From: Candidatus Obscuribacterales bacterium
GTDB taxonomy: Bacteria; Cyanobacteriota; Vampirovibrionia; Obscuribacterales; Obscuribacteraceae
Reading direction: 5' to 3'
DNA length: 55,462 bases
Assembly (NCBI GenBank): GCA_020050835.1
Contig: JAGVKB010000071.1
Coordinates: 1-55,462 of the forward strand
Made by a program: the position numbers and the translations under genes. Shown piece by piece: positions 41,791-50,343 of this stretch. The notes under the pieces are model-generated. The model had not been told where the DNA came from. It saw only the letters and a program-made list of their open reading frames with translations, and made no database searches. Positions within the stretch are counted from its first letter, which is position 1, and each line of letters begins with the position of its first letter.

Positions 41791-44700
41791 CTACTTTTCG
41801 CTTCGGAGTCGTTCTTGCAATCGCTGACGCGCCTCGCTAGCTGCCTTATCTTCCTTCAAAACACCGTCGGCTACTACGAATACCATGCTTTTGTCACCGT
41901 CGATCATTACGTTGCCGCCCTGGTAGTACCAGAACATATTTTGAACTAGCTCCGAAGCGTTGAAAGCAGTCTGCGGCATGGAGTGATCACGGTGAGGACC
42001 GCCTTGATCCTGAACAAAGACCTTGTATTTGGGCGGAACGGAATGGCTGTCGATGCACTCCATGCCAGTCACTGTTACGACATGAGTTCCGTCGAGGTTA
42101 CTTGGGATGGTTGAAAACGGTGGTTTGAGTGCATCAACTATCACTATCATCGGTCTGCTTCCATTTTTCCTAAACACGATAGCAAGCTCTTCTACGCTTG
42201 ACACCTTCGCAAGTGCCTGTTCTCTGGCAGTCAGGTCATAAATCAACTTTGTAATCTCTTCAGTTGATACACCGTCGAAAGTTTTGCTGTTTCCACTTTC
42301 ATTGGTTATCCTTCCGACACCATCGGTAGTATTGCTGAAGCGATTGGGATGAAGTGCGACTTGAATAGCCAGAGTTTGAAAGATTCTCGAGGCAATATCG
42401 CGTCCGGTCGTGTCCGGCGCTTTGAGGTTGGCTGGGTCAAAGTGTACGGTAGTTCCATCGGTGGTTTTGAGTGTACCATCCGAAATTGCCGTGATAATTG
42501 TTCGGGCGTAATGATCGGGAGCGTTGATGGCGAGGTCACGCTGGACAACTGTGACGTTACAGCAAAAGGTGTGCCCTTGCGAAATCTCGGCTGGATGGGC
42601 AATGTGATGGAGAAGACTGGTTGTTAATGATTGACGTTCGAGTACTGACAGCGACTTAGCCTTATTTACCGCTTCTAGCTGTTTGTACAGTGAATCGATT
42701 TTGTTTCTGTCTCCATTCAGGCGTTGGTGAATCTCGGCTATCAGCCGAAGATCTATCGCTCTATTTGAGTTGATGAATGAGATTTCTCTGGGCGTTAGCA
42801 AGGTGCTGTTCTGCCCAGAATTGGCATTCCAACTGTCGATGCGACCATCTTTCAAGCGGACTCCTGAGCCGTCAATCCGTGTGACCAGAGCTTCCTTTGT
42901 CTTAGGATTCCACCACGACTCTTCGAGCAGCAACTGGTCCGCGCCTAAAACCTCTCCTCTTACTATTCCGTCAATTCCTAGAGTATCAACTCTTCCCGGC
43001 TGAAAGCTTGCTTTCGAGGTTGTGCCTCTGTCCTGACCTTCCTTGGTTGTAAAGCCAGTATCGAGATCAACTGAAATTAGTTTCATTCTTGGGTTGTTTG
43101 ACTGCCACCAGTCAAACTCCACTGCTCGGTGTTGAGTCGTTTTGGCATCGGTCAACAGCAGACGATCTTCATTCAAGATGGCGTCTTCCTGTTTCCCATC
43201 CTTTCCGTAACGTTTCCCGATAAAGCGACCGAGATCTCGATTCATATGCAGCTCGGTACGCGAACCATCAGGCTCCAAGATGGACATTGCTTCCACCTGC
43301 CCGGAATGATGCCAGTTGCGCGTAAAAACGAAGTTGTCCGTAGTTATGAACTGTTCCTGCGATACAGCTCCTTGCCTGTCACGCAAAGTGGTTAATTTGC
43401 CGTTGGCAGTTACAACTTCGACTTTCGCCTGGGCATGAGGTGAATTGTGATATGTCGTAACTGTCCCTCTTTCGCCTTCTACTGTGATTACGTTGCTCTT
43501 GCGGTTACGGGTGACAATATCCAGCGTTTGTCGTTGCAACTCGATAATTTGCGTCTTCCCGTCGGCACTATCAATCTTCCCCTCGTATCTGCCGGTAGCA
43601 GTGCGGTTAAACAGAATCGGCTTGGAGTCACCTGGACGCCAACAAACTACCTTCGATGGTTTGCCTAGTCCACCGTCCGAAGGGGGGTCGTATGTCTCTT
43701 CGAAAGTTCTGCCTGCTATGTCCCGATAGCGATTGGAAATTATGCGCCCGGCTGCGTCTACCTTTTGAATGTCGCCGTTATCGAAGCGCTTTGTGATCAC
43801 TTCACCGTCTTGGCTGCGCGTGTAACGCTTTAGCTCTACGCCAAGCAAGATGTAGCCGACTTTGCCGGTTGGATCGACATATTCCCGCTTTCCTAATTGT
43901 GGACAATCGCGAATGACCGGCAGGGCAAATGGTTGAACTCCTGAGTCAAAAGCTGGTGGTTCTACGATTACCAAATGCGATGGGTGGAAATTGTCACCGG
44001 TGTAGACCACTGAGGCTTGCCGTCCATTTTGCTCGACTATTAGCGAGAGCTGATCGAAGTATGGTTCTCCATCGATAGAGTGTGGTCCATTGTCTGCGGT
44101 CCGATGAACTAAAGTTTTGCCATCAGCTTGTTGTTCTATCTTTTCACCGCTGGCGATGATGAATTTGGAGTTTCGTTCTGGTATCAAGGAATCCCACCGA
44201 ACGCATGTTGTCTTGCCATCGATCGTGCGACGGAGCTCTCCTCTGTTTGGTCCCTCATAAATGTAAGTGGTACCATCGACAAATTCGACTCTCTTTAGGC
44301 CAGCAAACGCTGCCAGTACTATGCCTCCCTCGACTGTTTGACCAGGTAGTGTAATTTTGCGCCCCGGCTCCAATGAGCTTTTTTCCGGTTGTCTTGGCAA
44401 TCCAAGGTTCTTGCAGATTTGCCGAGCATAGAGGTCGACTTGAGAGTCACTGGCTTTATCTCCCAATAGCCGCCTGGCTAGCGCAAGTACAGTAGTCGGC
44501 TCAGCTACTGCATGCTCTGTGCCGACCTGAATAACGCGTGGGGCGCTTCCGTCAAGCGTCGGACGAATTGAATTTAGGGTGTCTGAAAGCATTTTGAGTC
44601 CTTCAGCTTTCAGCTCAATGCATCGATCGGTTGATTTCTTGAATTCGTTAGGAACTGCAACCGGTTTAAATTGTTGACTCTCCACGCGACCTGAGTTTCC

Positions 44701-44859
44701 GTCAGTCGCCGTGCCACTACTGCTGGATGGGCCAGTTCGGCAAGCAAGTGGGAAGAGTGAAACATAGAGGTTGGACCAGGGTACGGTTTTGCTTCCGCTG
44801 TCGCAGAATGATTCGCTGGTAGGACCTGTTCCATAACTGGTGTAACCGATTGGTTCCAT
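41791..44859 (-). CDS. Large repeat protein with C-terminal papain-like peptidase domain (1022 aa)
   Basis: The start at 44859 has GGAGCAGGAGG upstream; a longer start at 44931 has none. There is no signal peptide. Residues about 100-180 are helical and end LEPGRKITLPG, faintly LysM-like. Residues about 180-650 are beta-rich repeats with Asp/Gly turns (VEFVDGTTYIYEG, KRFDNGDIQKVDAAGR, DGSRTELHMNRD) of the YD/Rhs-like kind. The last 280 residues look enzymatic: Q761 and C767 in QGHTFCC, H926 in GTHVVTVTG and D951 in FVQDQGGP match the Gln-Cys-His-Asp order and Gln-Cys spacing of papain-fold cysteine peptidases. Cleavage of a protein target is therefore likely but the substrate is unknown. A candidate activator promoter lies directly upstream. 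Confidence 0.85.
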   Translation of the reverse strand: MEPIGYTSYGTGPTSESFCDSGSKTVPWSNLYVSLFPLACRTGPSSSSGTATDGNSGRVESQQFKPVAVPNEFKKSTDRCIELKAEGLKMLSDTLNSIRPTLDGSAPRVIQVGTEHAVAEPTTVLALARRLLGDKASDSQVDLYARQICKNLGLPRQPEKSSLEPGRKITLPGQTVEGGIVLAAFAGLKRVEFVDGTTYIYEGPNRGELRRTIDGKTTCVRWDSLIPERNSKFIIASGEKIEQQADGKTLVHRTADNGPHSIDGEPYFDQLSLIVEQNGRQASVVYTGDNFHPSHLVIVEPPAFDSGVQPFALPVIRDCPQLGKREYVDPTGKVGYILLGVELKRYTRSQDGEVITKRFDNGDIQKVDAAGRIISNRYRDIAGRTFEETYDPPSDGGLGKPSKVVCWRPGDSKPILFNRTATGRYEGKIDSADGKTQIIELQRQTLDIVTRNRKSNVITVEGERGTVTTYHNSPHAQAKVEVVTANGKLTTLRDRQGAVSQEQFITTDNFVFTRNWHHSGQVEAMSILEPDGSRTELHMNRDLGRFIGKRYGKDGKQEDAILNEDRLLLTDAKTTQHRAVEFDWWQSNNPRMKLISVDLDTGFTTKEGQDRGTTSKASFQPGRVDTLGIDGIVRGEVLGADQLLLEESWWNPKTKEALVTRIDGSGVRLKDGRIDSWNANSGQNSTLLTPREISFINSNRAIDLRLIAEIHQRLNGDRNKIDSLYKQLEAVNKAKSLSVLERQSLTTSLLHHIAHPAEISQGHTFCCNVTVVQRDLAINAPDHYARTIITAISDGTLKTTDGTTVHFDPANLKAPDTTGRDIASRIFQTLAIQVALHPNRFSNTTDGVGRITNESGNSKTFDGVSTEEITKLIYDLTAREQALAKVSSVEELAIVFRKNGSRPMIVIVDALKPPFSTIPSNLDGTHVVTVTGMECIDSHSVPPKYKVFVQDQGGPHRDHSMPQTAFNASELVQNMFWYYQGGNVMIDGDKSMVFVVADGVLKEDKAASEARQRLQERLRSEK

Positions 44860-44889
44860 CGGACAGCCTCCTGCTCCCAATAGTTCTAA

Positions 44890-44922
44890 ATCATATGAAA
44901 TCGTTGTGAACGATTGGTGACC
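44890..44922 (-). promoter_or_regulatory. Candidate activator promoter: GGTCAC-N5-GTTCAC-N10-TATGAT
   Basis: On the minus strand GGTCAC and GTTCAC are 11 bp apart, and ten bases after the last TCAC is TATGAT, a good -10 (5 of 6 matches to TATAAT). There is no -35 hexamer; the repeats occupy its place, as in PhoB-type promoters. The inferred leader is about 25 nt. The repeats resemble the GTTCACC units of PhoP boxes described in Streptomyces, but the regulator here is unknown. Confidence 0.5.
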
Positions 44923-45522
44923 ACCGCACAATTGGGGAAATCACCATGCTGAGCTGCGCTTGAACGTTTGTGATGCATGGAGTGGAAGCAATGCGCTTGC
45001 GAGCTACGCTAACAGCAGTTAGCGCTCAGCTAATGCAGTGCTTGAAACTGCTTGTCTTAGCAAAATGGGTTACCCGCAGGTTCAATCCGCTAGTACCAGG
45101 CTGGTCGAAGGCGATGCACCAACTGTAGAGGAACGCAAAAATTGGTGGAATTGATTTATTGAATCGATTCACACTAAGTTTGGTATATGTCCTCTACCTC
45201 CATCTAACCGAGTTGCGCCTAAGCATCTGACGACTAACTCCCGAGTAATGATTCAGCTGTTTTTGCGCTCCGGGCGCAAGTATCAGAACCAGATTGGCCA
45301 GACGCACATCTTCTTGGGCAGAGTGTGCTGTCTAAGGGCCGCTGAGTTCTGGTTTCTGTGGCAGGTAGCTTTCGGGCTAACGCCAAAACTGGAGTGATTG
45401 TTAGTAACTACCGGCGGTGTGAAGCGCTGGTGGTTGATTCTCCTCCATGGCGCTAACCGCTTCTTTGATGAGATTGCTTCCTTGGAAAGTCTGTCAACTC
45501 ACTGTAGAAAGGAGGGAATTCC
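44923..45522. other. Non-coding gap
   Basis: About 600 bp with no credible ORF. A GGTTCAATCC string near 45078 recalls a tRNA T-loop but no tRNA fold can be drawn around it. An SD-bearing leader for the next gene occupies the right end. Confidence 0.5.
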
Positions 45523-46008
45523 ATGGCGAAGACAATCGTGATTCCAACGCTGGTCGTTGTGGATATGCAGTCTTTCTTTTCCATCAGCGTTGATTGGCGA
45601 ACTGTTCTTGCGGTCAAGGTCCTGGTCGATCGCATGATCGACATCAAGGCGCCGATTGTCATACTGGAATTCGGACCGAACTTGTATGACAACCCGAGGC
45701 TGAGGACGCATCCTTACATCATGCAGCCGTTATCTCGACCGTCGCCATACGGATCTTACTCCGTCGTAACGAAATTCACTGACGATGGCTCGGACGAGGT
45801 AATTGGAGAGTGTAAGGCGCGGGGGTTCGGTCTGGAATACTTGATGGTCTGCGGAGTAAAGACGCACGTGTGTGTCAGGCAGACCGTCTGCGGTTTGTCC
45901 AGGAAGTTGCCTGGCAGCAGGATTGAAGTTGTCCGCGATGCTTGCAACAGCGATCGTCCCTTCGACTGGACCACTATGCCGACTGCCGGAAACATCCTGC
46001 TGGTGTAG
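45523..46008 (+). CDS. Isochorismatase-family cysteine hydrolase, short (161 aa)
   Basis: ATG 45523 has the strong SD AAAGGAGGG. The fold markers of the isochorismatase-like hydrolases are present: LVVVDMQSFF with Asp14, VVTKF with Lys84, and CGVKTHVCVRQT with the nucleophile Cys117 after the GV-x-T-x-x-CV loop. The Asp-Lys-Cys triad is complete, so activity is likely; family members hydrolyse amides or vinyl ethers (nicotinamide, N-carbamoyl compounds, isochorismate). Substrate cannot be told. At 161 residues it is shorter than the usual 180-210, lacking part of the variable insertions. The next two genes follow on the same strand at about 60-75 bp, each with its own SD. Confidence 0.9.
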   Translation: MAKTIVIPTLVVVDMQSFFSISVDWRTVLAVKVLVDRMIDIKAPIVILEFGPNLYDNPRLRTHPYIMQPLSRPSPYGSYSVVTKFTDDGSDEVIGECKARGFGLEYLMVCGVKTHVCVRQTVCGLSRKLPGSRIEVVRDACNSDRPFDWTTMPTAGNILLV

Positions 46009-46081
46009 CGCCGGCAATGCTTGAGCGTCTTTGTCACATACACGCAGTACACTCAGCCAATTGAAAGGAGCAGCTAACGAT

Positions 46082-46876
46082 ATGAACCTTGCAGTCCTTC
46101 TTGAGGTCCTGTTCGTTTGCATTGGGCTTGCATGTTTCGCCGCCTGGATCCGGACGTGTCTCAAGCGATGGAAAACACGCGACAATCAGGCGAAGGCGGG
46201 GGCAGGAGTCAACGCGCCAACGGAAGGCGTAATGACCAGGGCGCACCATTCACCAACAGCCAGGGCTTATGCTGCGCATGCAATATCTCTGCATGCGCAT
46301 GCGGAGCATTTTTGGGGAATCGGTGCGATTCCGGAAGCTTGCTCTTGCTTCCAACGGGCAATCAAACTTGCTCAGCTTTCGGGAGACCATCTCCTGCTAG
46401 TTTCATTGCTGAGCAAGTTTGCTGACTTTCAACAAACAAACGACCTCTTGTTCGAAGCGGAAGCACTGCTCGATCGAGCGACATCGATCTTGCTGCATCA
46501 CTCGGAGCATTCGACATACTGGCTGCGCGATGGGGTGAGTTGTCAACGACAGCACCTCGCACGTCTGACGGCACTCTCGAAAAACTGGCGCATGGTCGGG
46601 TTACTGCTCAGGAATGAGCCAAGTAGCCAGGCTGCGGAAGGAGAGGCGCGCAAGGTTCTGAGCGAACTGCAAGGTAGTGGCTGGGATGACTGGCGGGTCG
46701 CCGGCATCATCAATCTGCTGGCCTGTGCAGTTGCCGCTAGGGGCAATTGGTACGACGCTCGGCAGCATTGGGAACAGGCCAGGTGCATCATTTCTGAATG
46801 GCCTTACTGCAATCCTGCCCTCGTTGAGAACATCGATTCCAATCTCGCAATCTGCCGTAAGCAGATGGGCTGGTGA
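46082..46876 (+). CDS. Membrane-anchored TPR-like protein (264 aa)
   Basis: ATG 46082 follows TTGAAAGGAGC; the frame upstream has no SD. Residues 3-25 are a membrane anchor (LAVLLEVLFVCIGLACFAAWI) followed by Arg/Lys, so the bulk should be cytoplasmic. From residue 70 on, paired helices of TPR type appear: HAEHFWGIGAIPEACSCFQRAIK, FADFQQTNDLLFEAEALLDRAT, ACAVAARGNWYDARQHWEQAR. Such arrays serve as protein docking sites. Same GC-rich style as the neighbours. Partner unknown. Confidence 0.75.
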   Translation: MNLAVLLEVLFVCIGLACFAAWIRTCLKRWKTRDNQAKAGAGVNAPTEGVMTRAHHSPTARAYAAHAISLHAHAEHFWGIGAIPEACSCFQRAIKLAQLSGDHLLLVSLLSKFADFQQTNDLLFEAEALLDRATSILLHHSEHSTYWLRDGVSCQRQHLARLTALSKNWRMVGLLLRNEPSSQAAEGEARKVLSELQGSGWDDWRVAGIINLLACAVAARGNWYDARQHWEQARCIISEWPYCNPALVENIDSNLAICRKQMGW

Positions 46877-46938
46877 TGTCCAGCCGTGCGAGCCGTGAAC
46901 GTTGGTTGAAGATGCGAGTCCACCGAAGGAGGTCTCTT

Positions 46939-47433
46939 ATGTTCGGCAAGTGGGCCAAAGACTTGAACAGCATCGCTCAGGAGCAGAAGCTCGAAAAGGC
47001 TTCGAACAAGAACTGGTACAACGAACTCCGGGAGGACGGGCTTGGACAGCAGCTGTACCAGCTCGCCTTGCAGGTCAGGGGAGTCCAATCACTCGAGACC
47101 GGGGAAGTGCTGCCAACCTTCTGCACCAATGAGGCGCAGCAACTCCTGATGTCGATGCCCAACTACTACTGGTTCTGGCACGTCTTGCAGGACGCAATCT
47201 TCCGCGAGGGTGATGAATCGGATAGAATCGGTATTCAGGCGGTGCAGCGAGCGGTGCACGAGCTTCGGTGCAGCGCCACCTACGCAGTTGATTTGAAACG
47301 CCGGGTTGAGGACCTGTCGGCTACCGAGGCCTGCATGTGGATGGCTCTCGGCATCGTGCTGGTGAAAACCGAAGGTCACAATACTACCGTGCTCGTCCGC
47401 AACCCGATCTATCGGGCACCGGCCATGGTGTGA
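46939..47433 (+). CDS. Protein of unknown function (164 aa)
   Basis: The start at ATG 46939 is chosen for its ideal SD (AAGGAGG); the open frame reaches back to 46873 and overlaps the previous stop, but without support. The protein is soluble and largely helical, with a Trp/Tyr-rich centre (PNYYWFWHVLQDAIF) and a final small beta part (VLVKTEGHNTTVLVRN). No family or motif recognised. A 13-bp hairpin follows, closing the cluster. Confidence 0.7.
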   Translation: MFGKWAKDLNSIAQEQKLEKASNKNWYNELREDGLGQQLYQLALQVRGVQSLETGEVLPTFCTNEAQQLLMSMPNYYWFWHVLQDAIFREGDESDRIGIQAVQRAVHELRCSATYAVDLKRRVEDLSATEACMWMALGIVLVKTEGHNTTVLVRNPIYRAPAMV

Positions 47434-47457
47434 GTCGGCAGGTCGAGAGTCAATTCA

Positions 47458-47502
47458 AGCAGATCGTAGAGGCGGCTACCAGAGCTGCTTCTACGATCTG
47501 CT
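47458..47502 (+). terminator. 13-bp hairpin AGCAGATCGTAGA / TCTACGATCTGCT
   Basis: A perfect 13-bp stem with a 19-nt loop, 24 bp after the preceding gene, followed by a moderately T-rich stretch. Probably the 3' end of the 45523-47433 cluster. Confidence 0.65.
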
Positions 47503-47653
47503 GCTGATTCTGATGCTTCCATTTCTTGGTTCAATCATCGAGTCTTCTAGCAATCAGCATCGAGATGACAGCCAGCAATCTTTAGCTGTGGGCTGGGTCG
47601 CTCAGGTCTAAGCAGAGAACTGATCGAGCTGTCATTTGTCTATTCCCAAGGTT

Positions 47654-47872
47654 TCAACACGATGCAGCTGCTTTCTTTCTCGTTTTTAGGATACTGTATG
47701 AGCTAGTATATAACTCCAAGTCATATGCCTGCTCGGCGCTCATTTGTCCTCCCGCCTTCAGATACTTCCTGGCTGTCCTCAAAGACATAGCAGCCTTAGT
47801 CGCTACTCCTTCTCGTCCATGTGTTTTCGAGTACCGCATGAGAATCTGAACTTCTCTGGGTGTACACTTCAT
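47654..47872 (-). pseudogene. IS21-type transposase (IstA) N-terminal remnant
   Basis: From ATG 47872 (GAGG upstream) the first 45 residues match the helix-turn-helix start of IS21-family transposases: TPREVQILMRYSKTHG, then AAMSLRTARKYLKAGG. After that the sequence no longer fits and ends at 47654, far short of the roughly 350-500 residues of an intact IstA; no DDE catalytic region and no IstB are nearby. It is therefore a broken element. The dispersed 103-bp repeat begins 66 bp upstream. A stand-alone small DNA-binding protein is less likely. The stretch 47503-47653 shows nothing. Confidence 0.5.
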
Positions 47873-47937
47873 TGGCCGCCTCAGAGCAAACAATCACCAC
47901 TGTGGGTGTTCGCGCCAGAATGGAGAGACTATACAGG

Positions 47938-48040
47938 TACAGTAAGAAACGCAGCTGGCTGGTTCAAGTACTGCTGTATCAAATTTACAAGTCCAGTGGT
48001 GCTCGATGTTTGGAGCGCCACGGCACCAGATGAGTCTTTG
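47938..48040. repeat. Dispersed 103-bp repeat, copy 2
   Basis: Gap-free counterpart of 41411-41513. The 7-bp stem GTGGTGC (47996-48002) / GCGCCAC (48015-48021) is identical to copy 1, and five of the 13 differences lie in its 12-nt loop. It lies just upstream of the IS21-like remnant and could be part of that element's end, a MITE-like derivative, or an independent structured element. Nothing further is seen from 48041 to 48255. Confidence 0.75.
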
Positions 48041-48255
48041 CGTCTATCGTTAACGCTTCCACTGCATTGTCTATCATGATCCTACCGGCGGTGCTTGCGG
48101 TAACAACCGCTCAGACTAATCTTCTCTGATCCATTCGACCTGAGAGTTTTCTAAAGTCGCACTAACCAAGACAATTTTGTTCTTCACGACCGCATAGATG
48201 CTCAGTATTATGAGGCGTGGCAACCGTTTTGGCTTTGAAGGGTCGCTTCTTGACC

Positions 48256-48957
48256 TCACTCCCTTTGCGCCAGGTGTTCTTCACACCATTGCTTGAGCTT
48301 CTCGTACGAGCCATCAAGTGAATCAGGGATGACCTTTTGGACTCTCAAATACGCTGGTAAATGATCGTAAACGCTTTGTGGATCAAATACGTAGAAATGG
48401 AATTCCTTCACCGGTCCGTCATCATCGGTGATTGACCAGTTGGGATTGTAGGCTTGAAATACAAGGCAAGGCCTCTTGTAGTGCCTTTCAATTGTCACAC
48501 TCAGTGTGTACTTGAATTGAACCTCCAGTCCAAGCGCATTCCCAAGAGGCCTGAAGACCGAACGGTATTCCGGGCGGGCATACGCCGATGGTGCGTAGAA
48601 GATTCGTCTGTCAGTTATTACTACGCGTTCTGAGTTGCGCATCAGTGCATGAACTATCGGCACCAGAAAAGCACAAATTATGAAGACCGTGCTAGCTATT
48701 AAAAACGGCACTCCGCCGTCCTGAACATACTTGTTCCAGGTAGAATGCGAAAAATAGTTGATAGCAATAACTGCAAAAAGCCAGCAGTAAAACGGAAAAC
48801 CAATTATCAAGAACAACTGCCATGCGTCATTTATGGGCGGAAGGTTTTTTGGGAATAAGGGGCTTTCTTCCTCGTGCTTTACTGTTTCACCCCATTCCAG
48901 AGGACGACCGTAGGGTAAGTGTTGGATTGATTTGAACTTATCTTTCTCTCCCTTCAT
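48256..48957 (-). CDS. Two-span membrane protein with PH-like domain (233 aa)
   Basis: The N-terminal 45 residues are polar. Two membrane segments follow (about 47-68, LFLIIGFPFYCWLFAVIAI, and 83-105, FLIASTVFIICAFLVPIVHAL). The cytoplasmic domain opens with RVVITDRRIFYAPSA, the first strands typical of bacterial PH-like domains attached to membranes, and continues as strands to about residue 200, ending in an amphipathic helix. Such proteins are widespread and poorly characterised; some act in envelope homeostasis. The start is the only ATG before the conserved part, although its SD is weak. It is a single gene with no operon partners. Confidence 0.75.
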   Translation of the reverse strand: MKGEKDKFKSIQHLPYGRPLEWGETVKHEEESPLFPKNLPPINDAWQLFLIIGFPFYCWLFAVIAINYFSHSTWNKYVQDGGVPFLIASTVFIICAFLVPIVHALMRNSERVVITDRRIFYAPSAYARPEYRSVFRPLGNALGLEVQFKYTLSVTIERHYKRPCLVFQAYNPNWSITDDDGPVKEFHFYVFDPQSVYDHLPAYLRVQKVIPDSLDGSYEKLKQWCEEHLAQRE

Positions 48958-49206
48958 AAAGACATGCTAGCACCGGACCAGTTAATGAAGGGTTAAGTGA
49001 GCGCCCTGCTGCTCGCAAATACGCAAAATCTGAAATTTAGGTGCGCTCAAGGTGCTCACTGAACAATATGTGGAAATCAGGGAAAAGGTTTGTTCAGCAG
49101 TAGATGAAGGCTGAGATGGAATTGCGAAGTTTTCGAGAGGAATTCTTGAGGAAGTTAGCTGCTTTGGTATCACTTCCATCCCGGCAGACTGACTGGTTTG
49201 GCAAAA

Positions 49207-49326
49207 GGGGGGGGGGTCTTAGGTGCTATAGTGGAGGTTGTGTTTCAAAAACGCATGGCTTAGCTAACATACTGCTGGTGCCGCAACTGCAACGGGTAAC
49301 CTCGACTGGTCACCCGTTGCAGTTGC
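49207..49326. other. G10 tract and 15-bp inverted repeat in a gene-free gap
   Basis: The gap 48958-49433 has no credible gene. It holds ten consecutive G (49207-49216) and an exact 15-bp inverted repeat GCAACTGCAACGGGT (49283-49297) / ACCCGTTGCAGTTGC (49312-49326) with a 14-nt loop. Neither side of the hairpin is followed by a T-run, so it is not an ordinary intrinsic terminator. Confidence 0.6.
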
Positions 49327-49433
49327 TCGAGTGCGCTTGGTCAGCGCTGCTGGCAATGTGCTTCTACCGGCAGTGCCGGCACGATCCTACGCGCTGTTGC
49401 CCGGAGCTCAGACCCGCGCCTGCCTTAGGCTGG

Positions 49434-49482
49434 ACTAGAGCCTCTGTCGCCTCTTCTTCAGGCGAAGGACGGAGGCTCTAGT
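49434..49482 (-). terminator. Long hairpin ACTAGAGCCTC / GAGGCTCTAGT
   Basis: An 11-bp perfect outer stem (49434-49444 with 49472-49482), continued inward by a further paired stretch with a GAAG bulge, lies 18 bp after the stop of the S1-domain gene. A T-run is lacking, but position and stability suggest the 3' end of that transcript. Confidence 0.6.
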
Positions 49483-49500
49483 CGTTGCTTACGGTAGCGT

Positions 49501-50343
49501 TCACAGCCCCTTGCGGCTCAGGAGGACGTGCCCGCTGGCGATGCTGGCGACTTTGACGCGCATTTTCGCTCCGATCTTGGACACCGAAGCCAACACCGCG
49601 CCTCCGAGCTCGCCGTGCGGAAGCCGACCCTCGACGGGTCCGGACAGCTCGACGATCAGCGCATCCTTGTCGAGCCGGACCACCTTGCCCATCTCGAGAC
49701 TGCCCTCCTTGAGGAGTCCCAGCGCCGCCTCTTGCCTCTGCTTGGCCTGCCACTCGAGCAGCTGCGTCTCGCTGAGCGCGACGCGAACCTTGCCGTCGAC
49801 GATCTGGGCGTCTTCCATCACCATCAGAGTCAGCTCGGAGCCGAGCGCCTTGCCGAGCGCGAGCACGCGCTGCTGCCGCTGGCTCGTCGTGTTGCCGGCA
49901 GCCTGGCTGTCGTGCATCATGCCGATGACGCCATCCAGTTCGACCAGAACTCCGGCCGAGGTCTCGCTGAAGATCCGGACGGACTTGACCTTGCCGGTGA
50001 CGACCGCGCCTTTTTGGTAGACCGCGCGGAGGGTTTCCGTTGTTCGCGCTTGCAGCGCCTCCCGTTCGCTCAGGTGGGTGCCGTAGCTGTGCCGCGGAGT
50101 GGCGATGATCTTGGCCTCGATGATGTCTCCGACCTGCAGCCCATTCAGGCGCTTGGAGGACTGCTCGGTGTTCGTGCCGATGTGGCGCAGGTGGAGCATG
50201 CCATTGGTCTTGGCACCGAACTGCACCACGACTCCGTAGCGCTGCTCTCCCTTGCCATTGTCCTCGCTGCTCCCCTTACGCACGAGGATGCGAGCGACCT
50301 TGCCGGTGACGGTCTCTCCGACAGAGAACTTGCTTTTGGTCAT
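49501..50343 (-). CDS. Protein with three S1 RNA-binding domains (280 aa)
   Basis: The start at 50343 has a strong SD (AAGGAGA). Three S1-type beta-barrel modules are visible: about residues 6-90 (GETVTGKVARIL...YGVVVQFGAKTNGMLHLRHI), 108-190 (GAVVTGKVKSV...GVLVELDGVIGMMHDS) and 208-280 (GSLEMGKVVRLDKDALIVELSGPVEGRLPHGEL...GHVLLSRKG). S1 domains bind single-stranded RNA. The protein is shorter than ribosomal protein S1 (four to six domains), its modules are divergent and no catalytic domain is attached, so a regulatory or accessory RNA-binding role is more likely than bS1 itself. It is GC-rich like the other cluster genes and is not overlapped by a neighbour. Confidence 0.85.
   Translation of the reverse strand: MTKSKFSVGETVTGKVARILVRKGSSEDNGKGEQRYGVVVQFGAKTNGMLHLRHIGTNTEQSSKRLNGLQVGDIIEAKIIATPRHSYGTHLSEREALQARTTETLRAVYQKGAVVTGKVKSVRIFSETSAGVLVELDGVIGMMHDSQAAGNTTSQRQQRVLALGKALGSELTLMVMEDAQIVDGKVRVALSETQLLEWQAKQRQEAALGLLKEGSLEMGKVVRLDKDALIVELSGPVEGRLPHGELGGAVLASVSKIGAKMRVKVASIASGHVLLSRKGL

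Noticed and set aside
45070-45105. GGTTCAATCC resembling a tRNA T-loop, followed by ACCA
   Set aside because: No T-stem pairing of the right length and no anticodon or acceptor stem can be drawn around it.
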